DNA of 64,000 bases from Alysiella filiformis (lineage in GTDB: Bacteria > Pseudomonadota > Gammaproteobacteria > Burkholderiales > Neisseriaceae). Below, piece after piece: positions 55,719 to 64,000 of the stretch. The position numbers and the translations under genes are program-made. Under the pieces are notes generated by a model. It was not told the origin of the DNA and did not search any database. It worked only from the letters and a program-made list of their open reading frames with translations. The first letter of the stretch is position 1; every line of letters starts with the position of its first letter. The stretch spans positions 1,002,357 through 1,066,356 of the forward strand of contig NZ_CP059564.1 in NCBI RefSeq assembly GCF_014054525.1. Direction: 5' to 3'.

Positions 55719-57020
55719 ATGACAACCCAAAATAAACCCCTACGCAAACGCCGCATGATTGCCACAGCAATCGCATTGTCATTTTCAGGATTGGCACTGG
55801 CAGCAGTCGGAAACGAAATCCCCAAATTAAGCGCCGAAGGCTACAAAATAGAACGTGTGCTACAAGAATTGCCCATGCCCAAAATCAGCGACAAACAACT
55901 GGGCAGCAGCTACTGGTATGACGAAGAAGTGCAAACAGGCGACAACTTAACTTTGGTGTTAAAACGCTTGGGTGTGAGCGAAAACAGCATTCAAAATTTC
56001 CTGAAAGAAAGCCCCATTGACACCAAAATGTTGCAACTTCGTGCAGGGCAAATCATCAGCGCGCGCGTGGATTCCACAGGCAATGTAACCGATGTTCAAT
56101 TTTTCAGCGATGACGACAATGGCGAACGCAATTTGGTTGCCATTGGCAAAATCAACGGCAAATGGTCTTTGAACATTGACGATATAGACACCGAAACCAT
56201 GCCCTCTTTGCGCTCGGTGGTGGTGGGCACATCATCAACAGGCTCATTGGCGCAAGCAGGCGTGCCTGTGGAAATTCGCACCAATTTGCGCGAAATTTTC
56301 AGCGATAAATTTGATTTAGATGAATTAAAACAAGGCGACAGAATCAGCATTCTGTATGAAAGCCTGTATTTTCGCGGACAAGAAATCGCCACAGGCAATA
56401 TTTTGGCAGCCGAAATCACCACAAGCGGCAAAACTTACTATGGCTACTATTTTGACCATGGCGATTCAGGCGGCAATTTTTACGATGAATATGGCGAATC
56501 GCTGAAAAAAGGCTTTGACGGTCAGCCGATTGAAAGTTTCACACGCATTTCATCGCCTTATGGCATTCGTTTACACCCTGTTTTGAAAACGATTAAAATG
56601 CACACGGGCATAGACTATGCCGCCCCAGCAGGCACCAAAATCCTAGCCCCCAGCGATGGTGTGGTGAGTTTTAGCGGCTGGAAAGGCGGCTATGGCAACA
56701 CCATTATGCTGACCCACGAAAACGGCATGGAAACGCTGTATGGACACATGAGTGCCTACATCAGTGGCGTGAATGTGGGTAAGCGCGTTAAGGCTGGCGA
56801 TGTGATTGGTTTGGTGGGCAGCACAGGGCGTTCCACAGGACCGCATTTGCATTATGAAGTGCGGATTAACGGTCAGCACGTCAATCCCGCTACGGTGGCT
56901 TTGCCCACGCCCAAATTGGCGGCAGAAGACTTGGCTGCGCTGAAAAAATACCAACAAAAAACCAATGAAACCATGGCGGCGGTACGCGGTTTGCCTGTGA
57001 TGGTTTCGCAACGCGACTAA
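55719..57020 (+). CDS. M23 peptidoglycan DD-metalloendopeptidase
   Basis: The 433-residue envelope protein has a signal sequence (LRKRRMIATAIALSFSGLALAA), a LysM/OapA-like region (TGDNLTLVLKRLGVSE) and a C-terminal LytM/M23 domain with zinc ligands in MHTGIDYAAP (HxxxD) and PHLHYEV (HxH). It is close in layout to the Neisseria Mpg/NMB0315 endopeptidase that cuts peptide cross-links. The start is uncertain: ATG 55701, 55704 and 55719 are in frame; I chose 55719, which leaves a standard signal peptide. Confidence 0.9.
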   Translation: MTTQNKPLRKRRMIATAIALSFSGLALAAVGNEIPKLSAEGYKIERVLQELPMPKISDKQLGSSYWYDEEVQTGDNLTLVLKRLGVSENSIQNFLKESPIDTKMLQLRAGQIISARVDSTGNVTDVQFFSDDDNGERNLVAIGKINGKWSLNIDDIDTETMPSLRSVVVGTSSTGSLAQAGVPVEIRTNLREIFSDKFDLDELKQGDRISILYESLYFRGQEIATGNILAAEITTSGKTYYGYYFDHGDSGGNFYDEYGESLKKGFDGQPIESFTRISSPYGIRLHPVLKTIKMHTGIDYAAPAGTKILAPSDGVVSFSGWKGGYGNTIMLTHENGMETLYGHMSAYISGVNVGKRVKAGDVIGLVGSTGRSTGPHLHYEVRINGQHVNPATVALPTPKLAAEDLAALKKYQQKTNETMAAVRGLPVMVSQRD

Positions 57021-57047
57021 TCACAAAAATCAACAAAAAAGCAGCCT

Positions 57048-57199
57048 GAAACTTTTGCAAAACCCACTTGCAAGCTGACGTAGGGGCGGATTTCATATCC
57101 GCCCTTTTTTCAATTTATTGATAAAAATGAAAATTGCCACAAGCTCAAACGGGGCAGATATGAAATCTGCCCCTACGAACCGATTTTTGCAAAAGTTTC
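57048..57199. repeat. Mosaic intergenic repeat, copy 4
   Basis: Ends GAAACTTTTGCAAAAC (57048-57063) and TTTTTGCAAAAGTTTC (ending 57199). It contains GGGGCGGATTTCATATCCGCCC and GGGGCAGATATGAAATCTGCCC hairpins and no inserted module, like copy 3. Confidence 0.8.
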
Positions 57200-57236
57200 A
57201 GCCTGAAAACCAGATTGTTGGTTTTCAGGCTGCTTT
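57200..57236. terminator. Hairpin between the M23 gene and hemC
   Basis: AGCCTGAAAACC (57200-57211) pairs with GGTTTTCAGGCT (57220-57231), followed on the plus strand by GCTTTTTG. It sits between converging genes and can serve both. Confidence 0.65.
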
Positions 57237-57244
57237 TTGTGTTT

Positions 57245-58192
57245 TTAGAATGAAGCACTTTCTGTCAAAACGGCTTGAATCACTTCATTTGCGCCATCGT
57301 CTGCCAATTTTTTGGCAACGGCACGTCCCAGAGCGTCTGCATAGGTGGCGGGGGCTTGTGCTTGGGCGGTGAGCATGACCGAGCCATCGGGGTGCGCCAC
57401 CAAGCCGTTGAGCGTCAAAATGCCGTGTTCATCGGCGGTGCAATAGGCGGCAAGTGGCACTTGGCAACTGCCGCCCAAAGCGCGTGCCAAGGCGCGTTCG
57501 GCGGTAACACAGGCGGCGGTTTTGGCATGATTGAGTGGCAACAAAATTTCTACCAAATCAACACGATGGGCGGCAATTTCTATGCCCAATGCGCCTTGTC
57601 CTGCGGCAGGCAGGCTGTCGGTGGGCGACAAAATCTCGCGGATTCGGCTGTGCAATTCAAGGCGTTCTAGCCCTGCGGCGGCGAGGATAATGGCATCATA
57701 ATCGCCATTGTCCAGCTTTGCCAAACGGGTTTGCACGTTGCCGCGCAAGGGTTTGACCTGCAAATGGGGAAAACGCGCCCGAATTTGTGCTTCGCGGCGC
57801 AAACTGGACGTGCCAACCACCGCATTTTTGGGCAAATCTGCCAAGCTGTTGTATTGATTGGAAACGAAAGCGTCAAACGGATTGGCGCGTTCGCCAATTC
57901 CTACTAGTACGAAACCTTCGGGCAAATCCATTGGCACATCTTTGATGGAATGCACCGCCAAATCGGCGCGGTTTTCGTGTAGTGCGGTTTCCAATTCTTT
58001 GATGAATAAGCCTTTTCCGCCAATTTTGGACAGGGTTTTATCCAAAATTTGGTCGCCTTGGGTGGTCATGCCCAAAATGTCAATTTGGCAACTGGGATAC
58101 AGGGCTTGTAATTGGGCTTGAATGTGGCGGGCTTGCCACATTGCCAATGCGCTTTCGCGGCTGGCTATGGTGAGTTTGGCTGGTGTGTTCAT
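57245..58192 (-). CDS. hemC: Porphobilinogen deaminase HemC
   Basis: HemC polymerises four porphobilinogens to hydroxymethylbilane in heme synthesis. The 315-residue protein shows [15 protein letters not shown] at the start, [15 protein letters not shown] (about 84-98, catalytic Asp), [10 protein letters not shown], the loop [13 protein letters not shown], and the dipyrromethane cysteine in [12 protein letters not shown] (about C246). ATG 58192 is preferred to an upstream in-frame ATG because it matches HemC N-termini. Confidence 0.96.
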   Translation of the reverse strand: MNTPAKLTIASRESALAMWQARHIQAQLQALYPSCQIDILGMTTQGDQILDKTLSKIGGKGLFIKELETALHENRADLAVHSIKDVPMDLPEGFVLVGIGERANPFDAFVSNQYNSLADLPKNAVVGTSSLRREAQIRARFPHLQVKPLRGNVQTRLAKLDNGDYDAIILAAAGLERLELHSRIREILSPTDSLPAAGQGALGIEIAAHRVDLVEILLPLNHAKTAACVTAERALARALGGSCQVPLAAYCTADEHGILTLNGLVAHPDGSVMLTAQAQAPATYADALGRAVAKKLADDGANEVIQAVLTESASF

Positions 58193-58278
58193 GATGATTT
58201 CGTTGCGATAAAAATGGTGCAAGTTTAGCATGATTTGCGGGCGGTTTCAGGTTTTCAGGCTGCCTGAATGTGCCAAAA

Positions 58279-58289
58279 TCGGCTAAAAT
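58279..58289 (+). promoter_or_regulatory. Probable -10 region of the histidine phosphatase gene
   Basis: TCGGCTAAAAT matches the TCGGTTAAAAT seen before petA and ppiD and lies about 30 bp before the start codon. Confidence 0.35.
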
Positions 58290-58319
58290 GCGCTTTCTTT
58301 CAATGCGATTATTGATTTT

Positions 58320-58970
58320 ATGGATTTGGAAATTTACCTGACGCGCCATGGCGAAACCGAGTTCAACACCCAAGCGCAGTTGCAAGGTTGGGCAGATTCG
58401 CCTTTAACCGAAAATGGGCGACAAATGGCACACAATTTGGGCGAAAAATTGCGCCAATGTCATTTTCAGGCAGCGTTTTGCAGCACCTTGCCGCGCACCC
58501 AAGCCACCGCCGAATTGATTTTACAAGGCGCAAAACAGGATTTGCCCATCAATCGGGTGGCAGATTTGCGCGAATACCATTTTGGGGAATTTGAAGGCAA
58601 ACCTGCCCAAATATTGTATGACGCGATTGTAGCAGCCAAAAATCTGCCCGACACGGCAACATGGTTGCATCAATATCGCCACGGCACATACAACCAAATG
58701 GCGGAAACCGCATCGCGGCTTGACCCCAGCGCGGAAACGGAAGCGCAATTTGTGGGCAGACTGTGGCGCGGCATGGGCAATGTGCTGGCAAACAGCCCCA
58801 AAAATGGGCGTGTGTTGGTGGTAACGCACGGCATGGCGATTGTGGCTTTGCTCAAAAGTTTGGACAGCAGCGCGATTTTGTACAAAAGTCCGCCCAATGC
58901 CAGCGTGTCGCGTTTGCATTTCAATGGCGAAAATTGGCACATTTTAAGTGTCGCGCAAACCGAATTTTGA
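58320..58970 (+). CDS. Histidine phosphatase family protein
   Basis: The 216-residue protein has the catalytic LTRHGETEFN (H10) with R9, the second-half catalytic Glu region LREYHFGEFEGK (about 83-94) and the C-terminal VTHGMAIVALL (about H168). It fits the phosphoglycerate-mutase-like (GpmB/CobC) branch. The substrate is not evident. No clear Shine-Dalgarno; the start fits the family. Confidence 0.88.
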   Translation: MDLEIYLTRHGETEFNTQAQLQGWADSPLTENGRQMAHNLGEKLRQCHFQAAFCSTLPRTQATAELILQGAKQDLPINRVADLREYHFGEFEGKPAQILYDAIVAAKNLPDTATWLHQYRHGTYNQMAETASRLDPSAETEAQFVGRLWRGMGNVLANSPKNGRVLVVTHGMAIVALLKSLDSSAILYKSPPNASVSRLHFNGENWHILSVAQTEF

Positions 58971-59125
58971 AATTTCAGGCAGCGTAACAAATGGGTTTTG
59001 CCTTCGGCGACTGACTTTTTAAAAAAGTAAGCCAAATAAATGAATGCCCAACGATTTGCGTTGAAAAAAACATTTCAGGCAGCCTGAAAAAAGTCCTGAA
59101 TTAAGCATTTCAAAATAGGATAATT

Positions 59126-59193
59126 GTAGGGTGCAACTTGTTGCACCATTTCCCTTATAAATCATGAATTTGGTGCAACAAGTTGCACCCTAC
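59126..59193. repeat. GTAGGGTGCAACTTGTTGCACC hairpin module, copy 3
   Basis: Third copy, standing alone outside any mosaic repeat, with the shared ATGATGTTCCATTTTGTATTTG tail like that of copy 2. It ends 55 bp before the DUF72 start. Confidence 0.8.
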
Positions 59194-59247
59194 ATGATGT
59201 TCCATTTTGTATTTGGTTTACTTTATTTCTCAATAAAACAATCATTT

Positions 59248-60075
59248 ATGTCTAATCCAGTTTACATTGGCACAGGCGGTTACAGCGACACCGCGCTGCT
59301 TGGCACGCTCTATCCGCACGGCACGAAAAGCCCCGATTTTCTGCACCACTACGCACAACATTATGATTGTGTTGAAATTAACAGCACTTTTCACGCACCG
59401 ATTGGGCAAAAATCGCTGCTTGGTATGCTGGACAAGGCGGCTGGGCGACTGAAATTCACGCTCAAATTGCACCAAGATTTCAGCCACACGCGCACCGCCA
59501 CCGCACAACACGCCCACGCATTTTTACAAACCATTCAACCATTTGGCGAACATTTGGCGCATTTGTTTGTGCAATTTCCGCACAGCTTTGAGCGCACGCC
59601 AGCGAATCGGCGTTATTTGGCTGCATTGTGTGGCTGGTTTGCCGATTACCCTTTGGTGATGGAATTTCGTTCCCCCACTTGGCACATTGATGAAGTGTTT
59701 GTTTATTTTGAAAAAAATCAGAATTTGATTTGGTGCAATGTGGATTATCCCAGCCAAATTGGGCTGCCTGAAAGTGCATTTCACAGTTTCAACCGCACCG
59801 CTTATTTGCGCTTGCACGGGCGCAACGGTAATTGGTGGCAAGGGCAATCCGCCGCCGAACGCCACGATTATCGCTACACCGATGCGGAATTGAAAACATG
59901 GGCAGATGTTTTATTTCAACAAAAACAAAGTTTTGATGAATTGTTTATCCTGTTTCAAAACACGACCCAAAGTCATTCTTTTTACAATATTCCTGTTTTG
60001 AAAGCGCATTTGGCAGATTGGGGTTTTGCGGTGAAAACGCCACGCATTGAAGTGCAACAGGGCAGTTTGTTTTGA
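59248..60075 (+). CDS. DUF72 family protein
   Basis: The 275-residue barrel protein has the DUF72 signatures YIGTGGYSD (about 6-14), YDCVEINSTFH (about 39-49), FTLKLHQDFSH, MEFRSPTWH (about 136-144) and the YLRLHGRNGNWW region (about 186-197). The family is related to AP endonuclease 2-type barrels; its role is unsettled. ATG 59248 begins the conserved part. A 44-codon C-terminal fragment of a second such gene is at 47714-47845. Confidence 0.88.
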   Translation: MSNPVYIGTGGYSDTALLGTLYPHGTKSPDFLHHYAQHYDCVEINSTFHAPIGQKSLLGMLDKAAGRLKFTLKLHQDFSHTRTATAQHAHAFLQTIQPFGEHLAHLFVQFPHSFERTPANRRYLAALCGWFADYPLVMEFRSPTWHIDEVFVYFEKNQNLIWCNVDYPSQIGLPESAFHSFNRTAYLRLHGRNGNWWQGQSAAERHDYRYTDAELKTWADVLFQQKQSFDELFILFQNTTQSHSFYNIPVLKAHLADWGFAVKTPRIEVQQGSLF

Positions 60076-60082
60076 GAAACGT

Positions 60083-60922
60083 TCAGGCTGCCTGAAAATG
60101 CCGCCACACGGGTTCGCAAATGGGCGGCAATTCGGGGCAAACGCCCAATGTGCCGCCACTGTATCCGCCCAAACGATGAAAATCGCTGCCACAACTTGCC
60201 CACAAACCGAATTTTTGCGCCAACAAAGCGTAGCTCAAACGCTCATTTAATTGGCAGTTGCCGCTATGCACTTCAATGGCGTGTCCGCCCAAAGCCTTAA
60301 ATTCGCTGAACAAATTGCGCCGACCTGTTGCCGATAAATCGTAACGCATGGGGTGGGCAATCACGGCAATGCCGCCTGCGCCCAAAATCGCGGCAACGGC
60401 TGCCTGAAAATCCGCCCATTGGTGGCGCACAAACGCGCATTTGCCTTCGCCCAAATATTTGGTGAATGCCTGCTGCTTATTGCGGACGTGTCCTTGTTGC
60501 AACAAAAAATCCGCCAAATGCGTGCGCGACACCATTTCGGGATTGGCGGCTGCCAGTGCCATTGCACCATCAAATGCGCCTGTAATGCCTTTTTTGGCTA
60601 ATTTTTCAGCCATTTGGGCGATTCGGTCTATGCGTCCTGCGCGGGTTTGGGCGAGCAGCGTTTGCAGATTTTCGTTGTGTTCATCAAAATCCAAGCCGAC
60701 CATGTGTATGGTGGTGCCGCGCCATGTTACCGAAATTTCCACGCCTGAAATCAAACGGATACCGCATTTTTCCGCTTCGGCACGCGCAGGGGCAATGCCG
60801 CCTGTGTGGTCGTGGTCGGTTAGGGCGAGCATTTGGCAACCGTTTTCGGCTGCCAATTTCACCACTTCTTGCGGCGACAATGCACCATCAGAAACGGTGG
60901 AATGGCAATGCAAATCAATCAT
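60083..60922 (-). CDS. rnm: PHP-domain 3',5'-nucleotide phosphatase (RNase AM type)
   Basis: The 279-residue PHP phosphoesterase starts [17 protein letters not shown], followed by TDHDH (about 35-39), SGVEISVTW (about 59-67), VIAHPMRYD and the end [11 protein letters not shown]; these supply the metal ligands. The family hydrolyses 3',5'-bisphosphate nucleotides and trims RNA 5' ends (YciV/TrpH). It overlaps the orn start by 4 bp (ATGA), a natural pairing in small-RNA degradation. The C-terminal FQAA and the stop are encoded by an uptake sequence. Confidence 0.9.
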   Translation of the reverse strand: MIDLHCHSTVSDGALSPQEVVKLAAENGCQMLALTDHDHTGGIAPARAEAEKCGIRLISGVEISVTWRGTTIHMVGLDFDEHNENLQTLLAQTRAGRIDRIAQMAEKLAKKGITGAFDGAMALAAANPEMVSRTHLADFLLQQGHVRNKQQAFTKYLGEGKCAFVRHQWADFQAAVAAILGAGGIAVIAHPMRYDLSATGRRNLFSEFKALGGHAIEVHSGNCQLNERLSYALLAQKFGLWASCGSDFHRLGGYSGGTLGVCPELPPICEPVWRHFQAA

Positions 60923-61470
60923 TTGCTTTCCACTTTTAAAAAGGTTTGGCGATAATGTTTCAGCTCTTCAATGCTTTCCAAAATGTCGTCCAAGGCTTTG
61001 TGTGCGCCTTTTTTGACTATGCCTTTGTACACGGTGGGGTTCCAACGCCGCGCCAGTTCTTTCAGCGTGGACACGTCCAAATTGCGGTAGTGGAAATATT
61101 GTTCCAAACGCGGCATGTGGCGCACCATAAAGCGGCGGTCTTGATGAATGGTGTTGCCGCACATGGGGGTGGCGTTTTCAGGCAGCCAAGTTTGCATGAA
61201 CGCCAAGAGTTCTTCTTCCACTTGTGCTTCGGTGTATTGCGATGCGCGAACGCGGTCTACCAAGCCTGTGCGCGTGTGGGTGTCGGTACACCATTTGTCC
61301 ATAGCGTTTAAAATGGCATCGTCTTGATGAATGGCGTACACGGGCGATTGTGCCAACACGTTCAAATCGCTGTCGGTGATAATCATGGCGATTTCAATGA
61401 TTTTGTCGGTGTCGGGGTTTAAGCCAGTCATTTCCATGTCCAGCCAGCATAAATTGTTTTGATTTTTCAT
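60919..61470 (-). CDS. orn: Oligoribonuclease
   Basis: The 183-residue DEDDh exonuclease degrades di- to pentaribonucleotides. The catalytic residues lie in [13 protein letters not shown] (D and E), [11 protein letters not shown], and [10 protein letters not shown] (H and D). Length is standard. Upstream lies a repeat-filled gap; downstream the PHP phosphatase is coupled. Confidence 0.96.
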   Translation of the reverse strand: MKNQNNLCWLDMEMTGLNPDTDKIIEIAMIITDSDLNVLAQSPVYAIHQDDAILNAMDKWCTDTHTRTGLVDRVRASQYTEAQVEEELLAFMQTWLPENATPMCGNTIHQDRRFMVRHMPRLEQYFHYRNLDVSTLKELARRWNPTVYKGIVKKGAHKALDDILESIEELKHYRQTFLKVESK

Positions 61471-61533
61471 GATGTTGTTTTCTTGAAATGAAAAAGGGGC
61501 AAGCAGCCTTTTGGCATTGTGTATTGCAAGGCT

Positions 61534-61708
61534 GAAACTTTTGCAAAACTGCGGAAATTTTTAACACCGTCATTCCCGCGTAGGCGGGAATCCAAAGTTG
61601 AATGACACAAACTTTTGTTTCTTAAAGTTAAAAATGGATTCCCGCCTACGCGGGAATGACGACAGTTTTTCTGTTTCAGGCAATCTGAAAAGGTTTTGCA
61701 AAGGTTTC
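61534..61708. repeat. Mosaic repeat copy 5, enclosing a dRS3 pair
   Basis: The ends are GAAACTTTTGCAAAACT (61534-61550) and AGGTTTTGCAAAGGTTTC (61691-61708), the same termini as the other mosaic repeats. Inside are two inverted 20-mers of the dRS3 form ATTCCC-N8-GGGAAT: 61572-61591 and 61638-61657. The usual GGGCAGATATGAAATCTGCCC hairpins are missing. Confidence 0.8.
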
Positions 61709-61740
61709 AGGTTGCCTGAAAATTCAGTTTTTTCAAATGA

Positions 61741-62517
61741 TTAAGGCTGACCTGTGCGTGGCGAAACGGTCAAAATTTCGCAACCTGTTTCTGTAACCAG
61801 CACTTCGTGTTCCCATTGTGCCGACAAGCTGCGGTCTTTGGTAACGACTGTCCAACCATCGTTTAAAATGCGTAAATGGCGTTTGCCTTGGTTAATCATC
61901 GGCTCAATCGTGAAAATCATGCCTGCTTGCAACACCATGCCTTGACCGCGTTTGCCATAATGCAAAATTTGCGGTTCGCAATGAAAATCGCGCCCAATGC
62001 CGTGTCCACAAAATTCTTGTACCACCGAATAGCCTGCATTTTCAGCCACTTGCTGACACGCAAAACCAATGTCGCCCAAAGTTGCCCCTGCTTTTACGGC
62101 GGCAATGCCTGCCATCAGCGATTCGTGGGTAACATCAATCAGGCGTTGCGCTTGTGGCGAAACTTTGCCCACGGTAAACATGCGGCTGCTGTCGCCATGA
62201 AAACCGTCTTTTTTGATGGTCAAATCAATATTGAGAATATCGCCTTCTTTCAAAGGTTTATCGTCTGGAATGCCGTGGCAAATCACATGATTGACCGATG
62301 TGCAACACGATTTGGGATAGGGCGGATTGCCATAATTCAAGGGTGCTGGATAGCCACCTTGCACATTCACATGGTAATCGTAAACCAGCTTGTCAATTTC
62401 ATTGGTGGTGATACCGGGTTTGATGAAATCGCCAATGTAATCCAACGCTTCGGCGACCAAGCGACCGAGTTCACGCATTTTTTCTTGTTCTTCGGGGGTG
62501 TGGATAATCACAGCCAT
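61741..62517 (-). CDS. map: Methionine aminopeptidase, type I
   Basis: The 258-residue enzyme removes N-terminal Met. Metal ligands are visible in LNIDLTIKKDGFHGDSSRMF (two Asp), CGHGIGRDFHCEPQI (His), IFTIEPMI (Glu) and WEHEVLVTETG (Glu). No N-terminal zinc-finger extension, as expected for type Ia. AAGGAACAACAACAAA precedes the ATG. Confidence 0.96.
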   Translation of the reverse strand: MAVIIHTPEEQEKMRELGRLVAEALDYIGDFIKPGITTNEIDKLVYDYHVNVQGGYPAPLNYGNPPYPKSCCTSVNHVICHGIPDDKPLKEGDILNIDLTIKKDGFHGDSSRMFTVGKVSPQAQRLIDVTHESLMAGIAAVKAGATLGDIGFACQQVAENAGYSVVQEFCGHGIGRDFHCEPQILHYGKRGQGMVLQAGMIFTIEPMINQGKRHLRILNDGWTVVTKDRSLSAQWEHEVLVTETGCEILTVSPRTGQP

Positions 62518-62565
62518 TTTGTTGTTGTTCCTTGTGGTAAAAATGAAAATTCAGGCAGCCTGAAA

Positions 62566-63009
62566 TCACGTTGCGTAAGTGAAACTGTGCCAATTTGCCG
62601 CCAGCATAAAACTGCCCGACATATCCGACATAAAATAATCGCAAGGTTGCGCTTTTTGAAACAATTTCAGCAAATCAGACGCTTGTGGCAAAATGAAAAC
62701 ATGGCTGCCTGTAAATGAATTTAAGTGGTTAAACAGGCAAATGGCGTGTTTGCGATTGCTGATTTCCATAATCAGCGAAACCAAATGTCCTGCATATTCA
62801 AAGCCATAACGTGCCGATTCACATTGTTGGCGATAACTGTATGTGACTTCGGGCAACAAGCCTGTGCCAAATTCGTAAAGTTGCGCCAAATCGCTTAAAT
62901 ATTCATAACCTTCGGTGCTGTTGGAAATTTCATAAGGGATTTTGTGGCGTTGTGCCACCTCGCTCAAATTGCCCAGCAGGGTGTCTTCACGGAAATAGGG
63001 GTGCGACAT
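62566..63009 (-). CDS. Protein of unknown function
   Basis: I do not recognise this 147-residue protein. It has no signal peptide; one moderately hydrophobic segment (AGHLVSLIMEI, about 73-83) is too short for a sure membrane helix. The C-terminus CDYFMSDMSGSFMLAANWHSFTYA is aromatic-rich, recalling small immunity-type proteins, but no family is claimed. GGAAACAACACC precedes the ATG. A GC-rich hairpin repeat lies upstream. Confidence 0.55.
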   Translation of the reverse strand: MSHPYFREDTLLGNLSEVAQRHKIPYEISNSTEGYEYLSDLAQLYEFGTGLLPEVTYSYRQQCESARYGFEYAGHLVSLIMEISNRKHAICLFNHLNSFTGSHVFILPQASDLLKLFQKAQPCDYFMSDMSGSFMLAANWHSFTYAT

Positions 63010-63070
63010 GGTGTTGTTTCCATTGATAAAATGTGTTGGCTATTGCGGTACACAACATTGCCAGCAATAT

Positions 63071-63100
63071 CCCTAACCCTCCCCCGCCAGCAGGGGAGGG
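63071..63100. repeat. Single arm of the CCCTCCCC hairpin family
   Basis: CCCTAACCCTCCCCCGCCAG followed by CAGGGGAGGG, the same sequence as one arm of the inverted repeat at 51739-51860. Confidence 0.6.
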
Positions 63101-63123
63101 AACAGATTGCAGGCAGCCTGAAA

Positions 63124-63321
63124 TCACATCAACATTTTGATTAAAAATTCTTTAAACAAAAACCCCGCCACGCCCAAAAACAGCACCAAAAACAAAATAA
63201 ACATACCCAATTTGCCCGCTTTGGATTCTTTGCCCAAATTGTAAATGATGAACGCCAAAAAAATCACCAAAACGGTCAAACAAATTTTCAATGCCCAACT
63301 GGCAAATTCCGCTTCTGACAT
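63124..63321 (-). CDS. DUF2788 small membrane protein
   Basis: The 65-residue protein starts MSEAEFASWALKICLTVLVI and has two membrane segments (about 11-27 and 38-58) around a KESKAGKLG loop, the pattern of DUF2788. Function is unknown. Its ATG is 1 bp after the metZ stop, so translation is coupled to metZ. Confidence 0.75.
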   Translation of the reverse strand: MSEAEFASWALKICLTVLVIFLAFIIYNLGKESKAGKLGMFILFLVLFLGVAGFLFKEFLIKMLM

Positions 63322-63322
63322 T

Positions 63323-64000
63323 TTATTCGCCTTTCAGGGCTTGCGCCAAATCCCAAATCAAATCATCAACATATTCTAAGCCAACTGAAATGCGTACCAA
63401 GCCTTCACGAATGTTGGCGGCGTGTTTGTCATCGGGCGACATTCTGCCGTGGGTGGTTGTCCAAGGGTGGGTGATGGTGGAGCGCACATCGCCAAAGTTT
63501 GCCGTTTTGGAGAAAATTTGCACACGGTCAATCACTTGCCATGCGGCTGCTTGACCGCCTGCCACTTCAAATGCCAACACCGCGCCACCATAGCCATTTT
63601 GCTGTTTGCGTACCAAATCGGCTTGGGGGTTTTCAGGCAGCCCTGAATAGTAAACCTGTTGAATTTGTGGCTGTTGTTGCAACCATTGGGCGATTTTTAA
63701 GGCTGCCTGATTTTGTTCGCGCACGCGCAAGAGCATGGTTTCCGCGCCGCTCAATAAAGTCCACGCATTAAAGGGCGACAAACTCAATCCCATTGAATTG
63801 ACATACAAGGCAATTTGTTGAATCAATTCATTTTTGCCGCACACAATGCCGCCCAACACGCGACCTTGACCGTCTATCGCTTTGGTGGCAGATTGCACCG
63901 ACAAATCCGCGCCAAAATCCAAAGGACGTTGCACGGCTGGCGAGCAGAAACAATTATCCACCACCAATAAAGCATGGTTTTCGTGTGCCAATTTTGCCAA
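63323..64000 (-). CDS. metZ: O-succinylhomoserine sulfhydrylase MetZ, C-terminal part
   Basis: The gene runs off the right edge; 225 codons of the C-terminal part remain. The Cys/Met-metabolism PLP enzyme signature is clear: VVDNCFCSPAVQRPLDFGADL and SVQSATKAIDGQGR, with the PLP-binding Lys in SATK. DGQGR and the VVDNCF wording match MetZ rather than MetB or MetC. It makes homocysteine from O-succinylhomoserine and sulfide. The C-terminal RISVGLEYVDDLIWDL is intact. Confidence 0.88.
   Translation of the reverse strand: MAKLAHENHALLVVDNCFCSPAVQRPLDFGADLSVQSATKAIDGQGRVLGGIVCGKNELIQQIALYVNSMGLSLSPFNAWTLLSGAETMLLRVREQNQAALKIAQWLQQQPQIQQVYYSGLPENPQADLVRKQQNGYGGAVLAFEVAGGQAAAWQVIDRVQIFSKTANFGDVRSTITHPWTTTHGRMSPDDKHAANIREGLVRISVGLEYVDDLIWDLAQALKGE

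Noticed and set aside
61876-62718. 280-codon plus-strand frame opposite map
   Set aside because: It is a shadow of the methionine aminopeptidase gene, without ribosome binding site or domain.

Overview
This window comes from a bacterium of the Neisseriaceae. The clearest sign is a 15-bp near-palindrome, TTCAGGC(A/T)GCCTGAA, repeated throughout in intergenic gaps and inside genes. It matches the DNA uptake sequence dialects known from Simonsiella, Alysiella, Kingella and relatives (AGGCTGCCTGAA and AGGCAGCCTGAA), not the GCCGTCTGAA of Neisseria proper. Paired dRS3-type repeats and the housekeeping gene content fit the same family. I cannot name the species.

Layout. 1-5.8 kb: a DMT exporter, then a TPP-riboswitch-controlled thiamine salvage operon (NRAMP-fold transporter, thiM, thiD, a Thi5/ThiY-like protein, thiE). 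5.9-10.5 kb: purH, an ADP-ribosylglycohydrolase and purA, separated by repeat-rich gaps. 10.6-14.1 kb: an accessory island on the minus strand (Imm22-like protein, unknown protein, internally shortened RhuM/Fic protein, PLD-like/HTH protein), ending in a frameshifted IS630 and an IS5 remnant. 14.3-17.5 kb: hisA, a small membrane protein, hisF, then an AT-rich SMI1/KNR4-type orphan immunity gene bracketed by inverted repeats. 17.6-20.8 kb: a three-gene minus-strand operon for a membrane-anchored ClpB-D2-like AAA+ ATPase and two membrane-anchored proteins of unknown role. This is the best candidate here for an undescribed system. 20.9-34.5 kb: a giant FAD/Fe-S oxidoreductase, uraA, a YjbR protein, efeB/efeO, glnE, a PiT phosphate transporter and a Nif3-like protein. 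34.7-43.4 kb: the cytochrome bc1 operon petABC, ppiD, yjgA, a DUF2750 protein and alaS. 43.5-47.7 kb: a BcgI-like restriction-modification system whose specificity gene is interrupted by a G8 tract, so it is probably phase variable. 47.9-64 kb: tRNA-Pro, a MerR-like gene, ihfA, a TPR lipoprotein-like/secreted protein, FKBP, PAP2, thyA, rppH, an RpfE/apgM-like protein, an M23 endopeptidase, hemC, a histidine phosphatase, DUF72, PHP phosphatase, orn, map, an unknown protein, DUF2788 and a truncated metZ.

How the genes work together. The thiamine genes form a salvage pathway: kinases for thiazole and HMP, then coupling by ThiE, fed by a transporter that has lost the NRAMP metal motif. petABC is a complete bc1 complex. 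efeO and efeB give two of the three parts of an EfeUOB iron importer. The intergenic DNA is unusually mosaic: nested hairpin repeats with a shared GAAACTTTTGCAAAAC terminus, a small CTAG-ended MITE that supplies stop codons, and uptake sequences that supply stop codons and terminators.
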